Shown: positions 9,647 through 20,100 of the stretch, in pieces
Layout: the number at the start of each line of letters is the position of its first letter
How positions within the stretch are numbered: the stretch's first letter is position 1
Assembly (NCBI GenBank): GCA_001567255.1
Contig: LNBW01000026.1
Span: 1-51,412 of the forward strand
Direction of reading: 5' to 3'
Origin: Bacteroidetes bacterium OLB9
Lineage (GTDB): Bacteria; Bacteroidota; Bacteroidia; Chitinophagales; Saprospiraceae
Length of the DNA: 51,412 nucleotides
Notes under the pieces: generated by a model
What the model was told of the DNA's origin: nothing
What the model saw: the letters and a program-made list of their open reading frames with translations, nothing else
The model's database searches: none
Program-made: the position numbers and the translations under genes

Positions 9647-9909
9647 GAATTAATGGCTTTTATCTTTCTTTTGAAAAAGTAGAGTATAGTAGGAATCAAA
9701 TAGGCTATCATAAATAGGAGTACATTAGCTATAAATGTCACATTGAAATCATTCAAATAACTATTCAAAGGTCTGATTGTCATTATGAAAGTTATAATTG
9801 CCGGTATTAACCATTTTGAATTGTCTTTTTTGAACAAAAGAAAATACCATGTAGCATGCCATGATCCTAAATTTAGGATGAAAAGTAGGAGAAAATAAAA
9901 TAAATCCAT
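9613..9909 (-). CDS. Small membrane protein, unknown function
   Basis: A 98-residue hydrophobic protein with three likely membrane helices (FYFLLLFILNLGSWHATWYF; WLIPAIITFIMTIRPL; FIANVLLFMIAYLIPTILYF) followed by a basic FKRKIK segment, so the tail should be cytoplasmic. No family recognised. Its 3' end overlaps the next membrane protein gene by 34 bp. Because it is short and compositionally simple, the call rests on a clean ATG, its membrane-helix pattern and the tandem arrangement. Confidence 0.5.
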   Translation of the reverse strand: MDLFYFLLLFILNLGSWHATWYFLLFKKDNSKWLIPAIITFIMTIRPLNSYLNDFNVTFIANVLLFMIAYLIPTILYFFKRKIKAINSCLYSSGLLHL

Positions 9910-10221
9910 ATCAAGTAGAAAACGTTATGCAAAACCTAACTGCAAAAGTATAATATTTTTAGGCAAATATCAATCATAACTGCAATGTCCACATAATGCG
10001 TTATAAGATCACCCATGATTTGTAGTTGTCGCTTTGGAATGGAACTAAAATCATTAAATTCATAATGATCAATATTCATTTTTGAGTAACGACAGGATTT
10101 AAAAGACCATTCCTCTGTTGCTTTGATTCAAATCATGCCATTTTCATAATAAACCCATGCTAACCATTCTTTCCTTATAATAAATTTTTATCTTTGTACA
10201 TCATTAAATCAAATCAGTAAA
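9910..10221. other. Intergenic region between divergent genes
   Basis: About 310 bp between a minus-strand membrane-protein pair and the plus-strand GH109 gene. AT-rich, no open frame worth reporting. The only supportable element is the promoter box at 10189-10196. Confidence 0.5.
10189..10196 (+). promoter_or_regulatory. -7 promoter element (TATCTTTG) for the GH109 gene
   Basis: TATCTTTG is a full match to TAnnTTTG, 26 bp before the ATG at 10222. It predicts a leader of about 20 nt. Confidence 0.6.
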
Positions 10222-11580
10222 ATGAAGCGAAGAGCATTTATCAATAATACATCCAAGGCAGCAGCATTAATGATTGCAGCACCATCATTTGTCATTGGCA
10301 ATGCTGACATGAAGAAGGACAAAATCCGGATGGGTATCATTGGTGTTGGAGCAAGAGGACTTGGTACATTATCCCTTTGTCTGCACCGAGATGATCTTGA
10401 GTTAGTGGCTATCTGCGATATTGACCCTATCACACTAGGCAAAGCTGAAGCTATGATCGCCAAAGCCGGTCGTCCTAAAGCGAAGGTTTATACTGGAAGT
10501 GATACAGCTTATAAGGAAATGCTGACTAAGAAACAACTGGATGCTGTACTCATATGTACACCTTGGGAATGGCATACACCAATGTCACTCGATGCCATGA
10601 ATGCTGGGATAGCTGTAGGTTGCGAGGTGGCAGGAGCGATGAGCCTAGATGAATGCTGGCAATTGGTTAGGACGCATGAACGATCCGGCACACCATTTAT
10701 GGTTATGGAAAATGTATGCTACAGACGTGATGTCATGGCAATACTCAATATGGTACGTCAGGGATTACTCGGCGAAATGATACACTTAGAAGGCGGGTAT
10801 CAGCACGATCTCAGAGAAGTGAAGTTTAATGACGGTGTGCAATACTATGGTGGAGGAGTTGAATTTGGCGAAAAAGGGTATTCAGAAGCTCGATGGAGAA
10901 CCAACCACTCAGTGCATAGAAATGGTGATTTGTACCCTACACATGGTATCGGTCCTGTGGGCAATTATATCAATATCAATCGCGGTAACCGATTTGAATA
11001 TCTTACTTCAATGGCTACAAAATCACGTGGTCTTCATGATTATATCATTAATCACCCTAAAGGCGGCAAGGACCATCCTAATGCAAATGTGAGATTTAAT
11101 CTGGGCGATATTGTCACCACCAATATTATGACTTCTAATGGAGAGACCATTACACTCACCCACGATACAAATCTACCTAGACCGTATTCTATAGGCTTCA
11201 GAGTGCAGGGTACAAAAGGGTTATGGATGGATATTAATAAATCTATCTATATCGAAGGCAAAAGTCCATCTCACAGATGGGAATCTGCTGACACATACCT
11301 AAAAGAATATGATCACCCTCTATGGAAGCGTTATGAATCTCTAGCATCAGGAGCAGGACATGGAGGTATGGACTGGTTTGTGCTCCATGCCTTTGTTGAG
11401 GCTTTAAAGAGAAATGAACCGATGCCTTTAGATGTTTATGATCATGCTTCATGGTCAGCTATTACCTGCCTTTCAGAACAATCAATTGATCATGGTGGCG
11501 CACCACAATCATTTCCTGATTTTACAGATGGTAAGTGGATCACTCGTAAGCCGATCTTTGCATTAAATGATGAGTATTAA
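10222..11580 (+). CDS. GH109 alpha-N-acetylgalactosaminidase-like (Gfo/Idh/MocA fold), Tat-exported
   Basis: A 452-residue NAD(P)-binding Gfo/Idh/MocA-fold protein whose details match glycoside hydrolase family 109, in which a tightly bound NAD+ drives a redox-elimination cleavage of alpha-GalNAc. The N-terminus MKRRAFINNTSKAAAL is a twin-arginine signal, so the enzyme would be exported folded with its cofactor. Residues ~36-65 are the Rossmann motif (MGIIGVGARGLG). CTPWEWHTPMSLDAM, the ENVCYRRDVMAILNM segment and THGIGPVGNYININRG (His near residue 241) correspond to GH109 conserved blocks, the HG(L/I)GP His being catalytic in the Elizabethkingia enzyme. The length (about 450) is normal. Natural substrates in the environment could be mucin-like or O-antigen GalNAc. 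It stands alone and converges on the nucleoside transporter with 11 bp between stops. Confidence 0.82.
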   Translation: MKRRAFINNTSKAAALMIAAPSFVIGNADMKKDKIRMGIIGVGARGLGTLSLCLHRDDLELVAICDIDPITLGKAEAMIAKAGRPKAKVYTGSDTAYKEMLTKKQLDAVLICTPWEWHTPMSLDAMNAGIAVGCEVAGAMSLDECWQLVRTHERSGTPFMVMENVCYRRDVMAILNMVRQGLLGEMIHLEGGYQHDLREVKFNDGVQYYGGGVEFGEKGYSEARWRTNHSVHRNGDLYPTHGIGPVGNYININRGNRFEYLTSMATKSRGLHDYIINHPKGGKDHPNANVRFNLGDIVTTNIMTSNGETITLTHDTNLPRPYSIGFRVQGTKGLWMDINKSIYIEGKSPSHRWESADTYLKEYDHPLWKRYESLASGAGHGGMDWFVLHAFVEALKRNEPMPLDVYDHASWSAITCLSEQSIDHGGAPQSFPDFTDGKWITRKPIFALNDEY

Positions 11581-11591
11581 TACTCGTTTTA

Positions 11592-12929
11592 TTACATCAG
11601 TGCACCTATAATTGTAGCTGAAAACAAAGAAGCTATCGTACCTCCAAGTAACGCTCTAAGGCCAAATTCAGAAAGGGTCTTACGCTGGTTTGGTGCAAGT
11701 GAACCAATGCCACCGATTTGAATGCCTATGCTTGCAAAATTAGCAAAACCACATAGCATGTAGGTAGCCATAATGACAGATTTGTGGTGTACGAGATGTC
11801 CTGCAAAGTCAGGATTTTTGAGGTCTGCAAGTTGGGTATAAGCCACAAATTCGCTTGCTGCCAGCTTGATACCCAGCAGTTGTCCCATGGACATGATATC
11901 TTCTTTGGCTACACCGATGAGCCACATTACCGGTGAAAAAACAAGACCCAGGATGGTTTCGATTGATAATTGAGCGTATTGCGTGTAATAGGCTATACCG
12001 CCATTAATACATGCTTTGTTATCAATCATGCCAAAAGTAAGTGAGTGCAAGCTAATATCACCTATATATCCCAGCGTGAAGTTTATCATAGCGATGAAAG
12101 CAATAAATACCAGTAGCATCGCACCGATATTGGCTGCAAGTTTTAGGCCTTCTGTGGTTCCGGAAGCTATGGCATCAAGTATATTGGTACCTATAGTTTC
12201 ATATGAGACATTGACATCCGTATTGATGGCTTCCGTTTCTGGATACAATAATTTGGATATTACGATTGCTCCTGGAGCTGCCATGACGGAAGCAGCAAGA
12301 AAATGTTTTGCAAATTCTAGTCTCTGAACAGGATCATCACCACCCAAAAATGTAATATATGCTGCCATCACAGCACCTGCAATAGTAGCCATACCACCGA
12401 CCATGACAAGTAAAATCTCAGATTTGGTCATTCTTGAAAGATAAGCTTTGATGAGGAGCGGTGCTTCTGTTTGACCTAAGAAGATGTTGCCGGTCACTGA
12501 TAAGCTCTCAGCACCCGAAACTTGGAGTAACTTAGTGAATACCCAGGCAAATATTTTGACTACTTTCTGGATGATGCCCAGATAAAAGAGTAAAGAAGTC
12601 AATGCTGAAAAGAAAACGATAGTGGGTAATACTTGAAATAGGAATACAAAGCCAAAACTATTGACATCCATCAGCTTGTCGCCCAGTAAAAATACACTTC
12701 CTGCCTTGGTAAAATCAAGCACCTTGACAAAAATATTCCCAACAAATTCAAATATGGATTTGATAAAAGGCACTTTAAGTACGCCTAACGCTAGAATTAA
12801 TTGTAATAGGAGTCCTAAACCCACCGTTCGCCAGTTGATAGCTTTCCTATTGCTGGAAAAAAAATAACCTATTCCAATCAGTACGGCCATACCTAGTAAA
12901 CCTCTGAGTAATGATGTCACTGTATCCAT
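11592..12929 (-). CDS. nupC: Concentrative nucleoside transporter (NupC/CNT family)
   Basis: A 445-residue inner-membrane nucleoside:cation symporter. CNT landmarks: GQTEAPLLIKAYL (Na+/substrate region), the FIAMINFTLGYIGD segment, and the KLAASEFVAYTQLADL and GFANFASIGIQIGGIGSL blocks near the C-terminus. About ten hydrophobic segments are visible and the length fits the family (400-450). I start it at the ATG at 12929 (MDTVTSLLRGLLGM); the reading frame extends 20 codons further upstream, but that part is AT-rich and non-homologous. The adjacent divergent uridine kinase gene fits a joint role in nucleoside salvage. Confidence 0.88.
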   Translation of the reverse strand: MDTVTSLLRGLLGMAVLIGIGYFFSSNRKAINWRTVGLGLLLQLILALGVLKVPFIKSIFEFVGNIFVKVLDFTKAGSVFLLGDKLMDVNSFGFVFLFQVLPTIVFFSALTSLLFYLGIIQKVVKIFAWVFTKLLQVSGAESLSVTGNIFLGQTEAPLLIKAYLSRMTKSEILLVMVGGMATIAGAVMAAYITFLGGDDPVQRLEFAKHFLAASVMAAPGAIVISKLLYPETEAINTDVNVSYETIGTNILDAIASGTTEGLKLAANIGAMLLVFIAFIAMINFTLGYIGDISLHSLTFGMIDNKACINGGIAYYTQYAQLSIETILGLVFSPVMWLIGVAKEDIMSMGQLLGIKLAASEFVAYTQLADLKNPDFAGHLVHHKSVIMATYMLCGFANFASIGIQIGGIGSLAPNQRKTLSEFGLRALLGGTIASLFSATIIGALM

Positions 12930-13099
12930 AATTGTTAATTGTGTTTGATCAAGAAAATATTTGATTAACTTATAATTAATTGAAATCAAGGTGTTTTACC
13001 TTGAGAGAATGGGAATTTTGAAAAGATGCATTTTTATATATCAGTTAAAATTCGTTATTTTGTCCGAAAAATAGAATTTTTCCTGAAACATCTCACTGT

Positions 13100-13763
13100 A
13101 TGAGCCTAAAAAATTCAAATACTTTTATCATAGGTATTTCTGGTGGTAGCGGTTCCGGCAAGACATCCTTCATCAGAGACCTTAAGCATCATTTCTCCGA
13201 AGATGATATTTGTTTCCTTTCTCAGGATGATTACTATAAACCCAGAGAGCAACAAAAGGAAGATGAAAATGGTATCAAAAAATTTTGATCTTCCAGAGTC
13301 CATTCATATCGACGAGTTTTATTTTGACCTTGTAAGATTGATGAATGGAATGGAAGTAGAACGCCAAGAATATACTTATAACAATGGTACGAAAGAAGGT
13401 ACTACCTTGAGATTTAAACCTGCACCTATTATTATTGTAGAAGGACTTTTTGTATTTTATGACCCCAAGGTATTTGATTTGATGGATTTGCGTATTTTGA
13501 TTCATGCCACTGATACTCAAAAAATCATCCGTCGGATTAAGCGAGATAGAGTAGAGCGCAACTATCCACTTGAAGATGTTCTATATAGATATGAAAATCA
13601 TGTCTTGCCTTCCTTTGAATCTTATATTTATCCGTTCATAGGTAAGGTGGATATCGTCATCAATAATAACAAGACTTATGATATGGGACGCGATCTCTTA
13701 CTAGCATATCTCAGAGAAAAGATTGCTTCAACTAAAAGTAAAGAATCTAAAATGCACCAATAA
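13100..13763 (+). pseudogene. udk: Uridine kinase, split by a one-base frameshift
   Basis: Two frames give one uridine kinase of about 220 residues (uridine/cytidine to UMP/CMP, pyrimidine salvage). The first, from the ATG at 13100, holds the P-loop GISGGSGSGKTSFIRDL and the SQDDYYKP segment and runs to NGIKKF-stop at 13288. The second continues FDLPESIHIDEFYFDLVRL, then TLRFKPAPIIIVEGLFVFY, RRIKRDRVERNYPLEDVLYR (lid) and VDIVINNN. The switch is at the A6 run 13277-13282: with five A the sequence reads NGIKNFDLPES and the whole gene is open, matching Bacteroidota Udk proteins. Divergent from the nucleoside transporter, which it would serve. Whether the sixth A is real decides gene versus pseudogene. 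Confidence 0.82.
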
Positions 13764-14127
13764 TAATGGTAGATTTCAATCATTAAGTGTTTTCTGCTAC
13801 ATCACTTCTTCATTAAATGGTGCAATTATAGCCATCCTAGAGGAAGAAGCGTGTTTTTAATAAACACGATGAAAAGCGATGAACAAAAATTTATTTAAAA
13901 ACTACATAATAAATCAAAAAAATCAAATTCTATAAATAATTTAAAAATACTTTTTTACATATTAAAATTAATAAATATTTATAATTATTTAATTTTAATG
14001 ATAAAAATATATTAAAAAATTATCTAATATATAAAAACGCTATTATCTTTGCGGGGTATTATAGTCCCAACTATTCTACTCACATCCCCAAGGCAGTAAT
14101 TAATAATTTTATTTCTCAAAGTAAAAA
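13764..14127. other. Very AT-rich intergenic region
   Basis: A 364 bp gap between the uridine kinase and the giant surface-protein gene. A small hairpin (CGTGTTT / AAACACG, 13850-13868) could end the upstream transcript. From 13900 to 14040 the DNA is almost pure A/T, ending in the TATCTTTG box at 14044. No gene seen. Confidence 0.5.
14044..14051 (+). promoter_or_regulatory. -7 promoter element (TATCTTTG) for the giant surface protein gene
   Basis: TATCTTTG, a full TAnnTTTG match, follows an extremely AT-rich upstream tract and lies 77 bp before the ATG at 14128. The AT tract could act as an UP-like element for strong expression. Confidence 0.55.
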
Positions 14128-17100
14128 ATGTTAATTATGTCGATTTTACACAAGTTTACAAATGGCAAGAACACCTTGACACGACACATTCAGAGACTGG
14201 TGTTGATGATGCTTTTCTTTGTGGTGTTGGGAACCGTATCTGCACAAAACAGATATGTATCAACTACAGGTGATGACACTGCAAATGATTGTTCAAATCT
14301 TGGGTCACCTTGTGCCACCATTCAGCATGCGGTAAACCAGGCCGTAAGTGGAGACAACATAAATGTTGCTCCGGGTACTTATAATGAAAACGTCAACATC
14401 AACAAGTCAGTTCAGCTGCTAGGCTCGGCTATGAACTCTATCGTTCAAGGTAGTACCGGGCAACTGGGAACATTCTGGATTCCAAATGGAACGAATAATG
14501 TTTCTATTGATGGGTTTACCCTCATCGGTTATGATAATGCAAATGGTGCTATTGAATATGCAGCATTGTATATTCAGAGTAATAATCAAGGTATTACCAT
14601 CACAAATAATAGGATAACTGCTAATGGTGAAGGTGGTCTCTTAACAGAGTATGGAGGGACAAACAGCAACTTAATCGTTACGGGTAATATTTTTGACGGC
14701 CAAACTTTCACCGGCCCTAACCCTGGAGCTTGTGGCTTTAGCACACAGTTTGACAATCCCACTACTAATGTTCCAAGGCAATTGGTTGTTGTTGGGCCTA
14801 GTTATACTAATGTAACCTTTACCAATAACACCATCAGTGGTACAGCAGGCGGCGTAGGAACAGTACCTCCGTGTGACGTCACAGGACAAGGAAATACACT
14901 TGTAACTATCGATGCTACGAATACAACGATAAGTGGTAATACTTTTAATGGCAAGACATCAAGGTTTGCCAGTATGCTCAGGACTAGAGGTACTCAAAAT
15001 AGTATCTTTAATAATAATTTTGATGCTTCGAATCTAGAGGGTTTGGCTTTTTTTCATTTTTATGATAGTGATGCATTAACTGGAGGCAGCCCTGATAATC
15101 TACCTGATTTGCTAGCACAGAACCAATGGAGTCCAAATCCATCCTATGTTGTGGATGGATCAGGCAACACATCAATTTTATTTTGCGATGGACCTATTCT
15201 CCGAGGAGAAATAGATGGAAATGCATCTACATCAACAAGTAACGATGGCATTTCAGAAGTGATTTCTATTGATTATTGCGATGATGCAAATGTTGGATTT
15301 TCTAATTTTGCTGATATTGATAATATTGGGGCTGAAGGAAAACTATTTCAAATTGTAGAATCAACCAATGTTACACACTCAATGTGCAATAATTGTGTTC
15401 GAGATTATACAGATATTAATGGAAGTACTGAGAATTTTACACTGACAGATCCTTCTCAACAAGGAACGTTAACATTGAAGTTTATATCATGGGAAGATAC
15501 AAATGATGATGACCTTATTGATCTGAATGAGTGTAGAAGTGACACACTCATCTTTAATCTTAATTTGTATCCGACACCAGTGGTCACTATCACTTCTGAT
15601 AATACTCCTGCAGTTTGTGTAGGGGCAGTGATTAACTATCAGTCAACGGTGACAGGTGGAATACCGGGTGCATCATACACTTACAACTGGTGTGCTTTTA
15701 ATAGCCCTAGTGGTTCAGGTACGTGTTTCACTACAGGTTTTACTCCAAATAATACAGACCCAAATCCTTCTCGGCAATGGAATTTTTTAGGAGGTAAGTC
15801 AGTTCAACTTACAGTGAATACTACTGGGTGCGCACCGGTACTATCAAATTTACTTTCATTTGAAGTATTTGATCAGCCTGCAGCTCCTACTCTTGATGTA
15901 GCTACACCGAGTAGTGGAACAAATGTTTGTATAGGTGATGTAATGAGTGCTACGACAAACCCTGGTACCGGAGGTGCTAATTCTTGCTCTGACGAATATC
16001 AATACTCTACTGACAATGGGGTAACATGGCAACCTTACGTTCCGGGTAATAATATAATTATGGATACCTCAATTGTAATCATCCAAGGTAGAAGAGTTTG
16101 TAATGGTACCGGATGTGATGCTACAGACTGGGAAGATATAGCTACATGGAATTCAGCTTCTCTACCTACAGTTGCTATCACGCCTGATCCGGCTATAGGT
16201 TGTCCTTTGTCAGATATAAATTTAAATGGAAATCCAAGTGGAGGTACTACGCCTTATACTCATTTGTGGACTGGCCTTGATGCTGACAAACTAGATGATG
16301 TAAATATTCAAACTCCGGTATTTAACCATGATGCCGAGGGTTCATATACAGTTAATTATATAGTGACAGATGATAACGGATGTATAGCTTCAGATAATAT
16401 TACAATAACTTTAATTGATGATGAAGCACCGAGTATTTTATGTCCGGCAAATATTGAGGTTGTAGTGCCACCTACAGAGTGTACTGCAGTTGTCAATTAT
16501 GCTGATCCTGTAGTTACAGATAATTGTCCAGGAGCACTTACATGGTCAGTAGTTTCAGGCTTGAGTTCTGGTTCTGACTTCCCTATTGGAACTACTACAG
16601 TAGTCCTGGAAGCCACAGATCATAGCGGAAATACTGCTACTTGTTCATTTACAGTGACTGTAAATGATATTTTGAATCCTAATCTTGCATGTGGAGTAAT
16701 TCAGCACTCACTGGATGGAAATTGTGAAGGGGTCTTGAGCCCACTGGATGTGTTGACAGGATGGGAAGAATCAGGAGGTTCTATCAATTTAGGATGCCTT
16801 GATGCATTTCAAATTGATATCATGGATATAAATGGAATTTCACAAGGTAATCACTTAAATGGTGATAATATTGGCCAGACGCTCAAAGGTTGGATTAGCC
16901 ATCCAAATGTTGGTGTTGTCTGTGATTTCTATGTGAAAGTAGAAGATAAAATCGCTCCAACTATTGAGTGTGATACCATTGATGTACCTTGTTTGACAGA
17001 TGTAGATGCCCTTGTAACAGCGCAAGCTTTTGATAATTGCTTTGCTACTGTAAGTCTAGTGGATCATCAGTATGAGAACCTAGATTGCGATCCTGACTAT

Positions 17101-20100
17101 ATAGGTAGAATAACTAGAATTTACAGAGCAATTGATGGCTCAGGAAATGAAAGTGGTACATGCACAAGTATAATTAATATTTCTAGGCCCAATAGTGCCG
17201 GAATTACTTTGCCAGTAAGAGAGAGGAAATTCTTGTGTTCTGATAATTTCAGAACTGATGACAGAGGCGAAGGCTTCCCTGCACCTGAAGTAGTAGGTGT
17301 GCCTGTGTTTGATGGTCAACCACTTTGGCCACAGAGCAACTTAGAAAAATTATATTGTAACGCATTTATAGATTATGAGGACCAAGTGATAACACACAAT
17401 AGCTGTAGAACCAGAATATTGAGAATATGGACGATCACTGAGTGGTGGTGTAGTGAGTCAGTTGTTTGGTCAATAGGTAATCAGATGATTGATATCGTAG
17501 ATGAGGAAGGACCTTCTATCCCTCAACAAAATAATTTTGAGGTGACTACCCAAGCTAGAACATGTAGTGCTGTTTTACAACTTCCTCAATTGAATATCAC
17601 AGATAAGTGTAATACCATCAAGAAAGTGTTTGTAAATATCACTGATGGAGTATCGCCTATAGCTTCACTTGCTAGTAATGGAGGTTTTGTTGAGCTGCCT
17701 GTAGGCATATATTCTGTGACATATACTGCGATTGATCACTGTGGTAATAGTAGCACCATGACGTACAGAATAACTGTTAAAGATGATACTCAACCAATAG
17801 CTGTTTGTGACGAATTTGCTACTGTAAGTCTAAGACAAAATGGTTATACATATATCACTGCTAATGCTGTAGATGATGGAAGTTATGATGCATGTGGAGA
17901 TGTGACATTAAAAATCAGTAGAATGGATGGCGATCCTTGCGACTTTGGATATACACCGACAGTTTGGAAAGATACACTCCAGTTCTGTTGCTTGGATTCT
18001 GGTACATCGCCGATGGTCGCTCTATTGGTTACAGACAAAGGTGGTAATACTAATATGTGTATGGTAAGTGTACAAGTGCAGGACAAAATATTGCCTTCTA
18101 TGACATGCCCAGAAGACGTGACTGTAGAGTGCACCTTTACATTTGATCCTTCAGATAGCGGTATGGATAGAGCTTTTGGAACAGCAACTATATTTGATAA
18201 TTGCCCATCCAATCCAGTGGTGAGACAATCATTTGTCGATAACAGAAGCAATTGCGGTATAGGTACGATCCAGAGAACATTGGCTCTTGAGGAAAATGGT
18301 GACACTATACAGACATGCTTACAAACAATCACGTTCATTAATAGCCACGCCTTTACGGTTGATAGTATAGTTTGGCCTAAGGATACCATCATTCAGGGAC
18401 AGTGTGCATTTGATGGTTTGTCTCCTGAAAATCTTCCTGACGGGTATAACAATCCTATAATTTCTGAAGGGTTATGTGATCTTATTGGTGTAAGATATGA
18501 AGATGAGGTAAATACCTTCACAACTAATGGTGCTTGTTATAAAATTCTGAGAAAGTGGAAAGTACTTGACTGGTGTCAATCATCAGGTGGAGTGTATGCC
18601 ACATGGACACATACACAAGAAATAGCTGTGATGGATAATAATGCTCCGATTATGACAGTGCCGGATTCATTAGTTGTTTTTGAAACAGCAGGATGTACAA
18701 GTGCAGAGGTGACGCTTGGTGCTACAGCTACAGATTGTACTCCTTCAGATGAGCTGGTATGGACTTATAAGATTTATCAAGATTCAGTGCTACAGTTCTC
18801 AGGTAATTCAAATGTTGTAATAGATACTTTTGAAGTAGGAAGTTATTATATATTATTTACAGTAAGAGACAGATGTGGCAATATCAGTGAGGCTGGTTAT
18901 GATTTTGAAATTAAGACTGTCAAAGCACCAACCGCTATTTGTAAGAAAGGCCTTGCAGCTTCATTGGTGTTGATGGATACTAATGGTGATGGTACTGGAG
19001 ATACACCACAAGTGATGTTAAGACCTGATTTCTTTGATAATAAATCAGAACATTTGTGTGGCGTTCCATTTGTACTTAGCTTCTCAGCTGATACTACAGA
19101 TACACTGGTGACATTCGATTGTGATGACTTAGGAAATCAGACCATCCAATTGTGGGTTACTGATACAAATGGTAATACAAATTACTGTGAAACCTTTGTA
19201 GATATTCAAGATAATGATACACTTTGTGGCGGAACTGGTCCATTGGTGGCAGATATTTCAGGTAGAACTGTTAAGGAAGATAATCAGCCAATTGAAAATG
19301 TGACTGTTGAATTACAAGGTAACGAAAATGTGATTACTAATACCAATCAAGATGGACGATATACCTTCTCTGCTACATTGAGAGGTCAGAATTATGATGT
19401 TGTACCTTCTAGAGTAGGTGATGATATGAATGGAGTGAGTACACTAGACCTTGTTATGATACAAAGACATATTCTAGGCCTTGAGCATCTAAATTCACCG
19501 TATAAGTTGATTGCAGCAGATGCAAACAATAACGGATCTATTTCTGCAGCTGACGTATCAGAACTTCGCAAGTTGATTCTTGGAGTTAATCCAACCCTTA
19601 CTAATAATACTAGCTGGAGATTTGTGGATGCAGCTCATAAATTTGTTGATGTTACTAATCCTTGGACAGGAGGATTCCCAGAAATTCAACATATTGACAA
19701 TTTAAGATCTAATATGGATATGAATTTCATCGGTATCAAGATAGGAGACGTAAATGGAAGTGCAGTAGGAACTAAATTTGGTGAAGAAGTATTGAATACT
19801 CGTACATTGGCAAGTCTAGCAATTGAAGATAGAATTGTACATAGTGGTGAGATTATTGAGATACCTGTGATTGCTACTTCAACTGAAGCATTTTATGGCT
19901 TGCAAGCTGCATTGCAGACTGAAGGTTTGATCCTTAGAGAGATGAAGGGTGGTGTGGTTAATGTTACGCTTAGCGATTATGCTATCAAGTCAGTCAAAGA
20001 TTTAAAATTGGCTCTAGCTGATGGCAATGGCATCAATGTGAAGAGTGGAGATGTATTGTTCAGCATAGAGGTTGAAGCAATCAAGGATGGCAAGTTGAGT

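Noticed and set aside
17883..18392. 169-codon open frame on the minus strand inside the giant gene
   Set aside because: It lies entirely antisense to a well-supported repeat-rich coding sequence and has no family resemblance or promoter.
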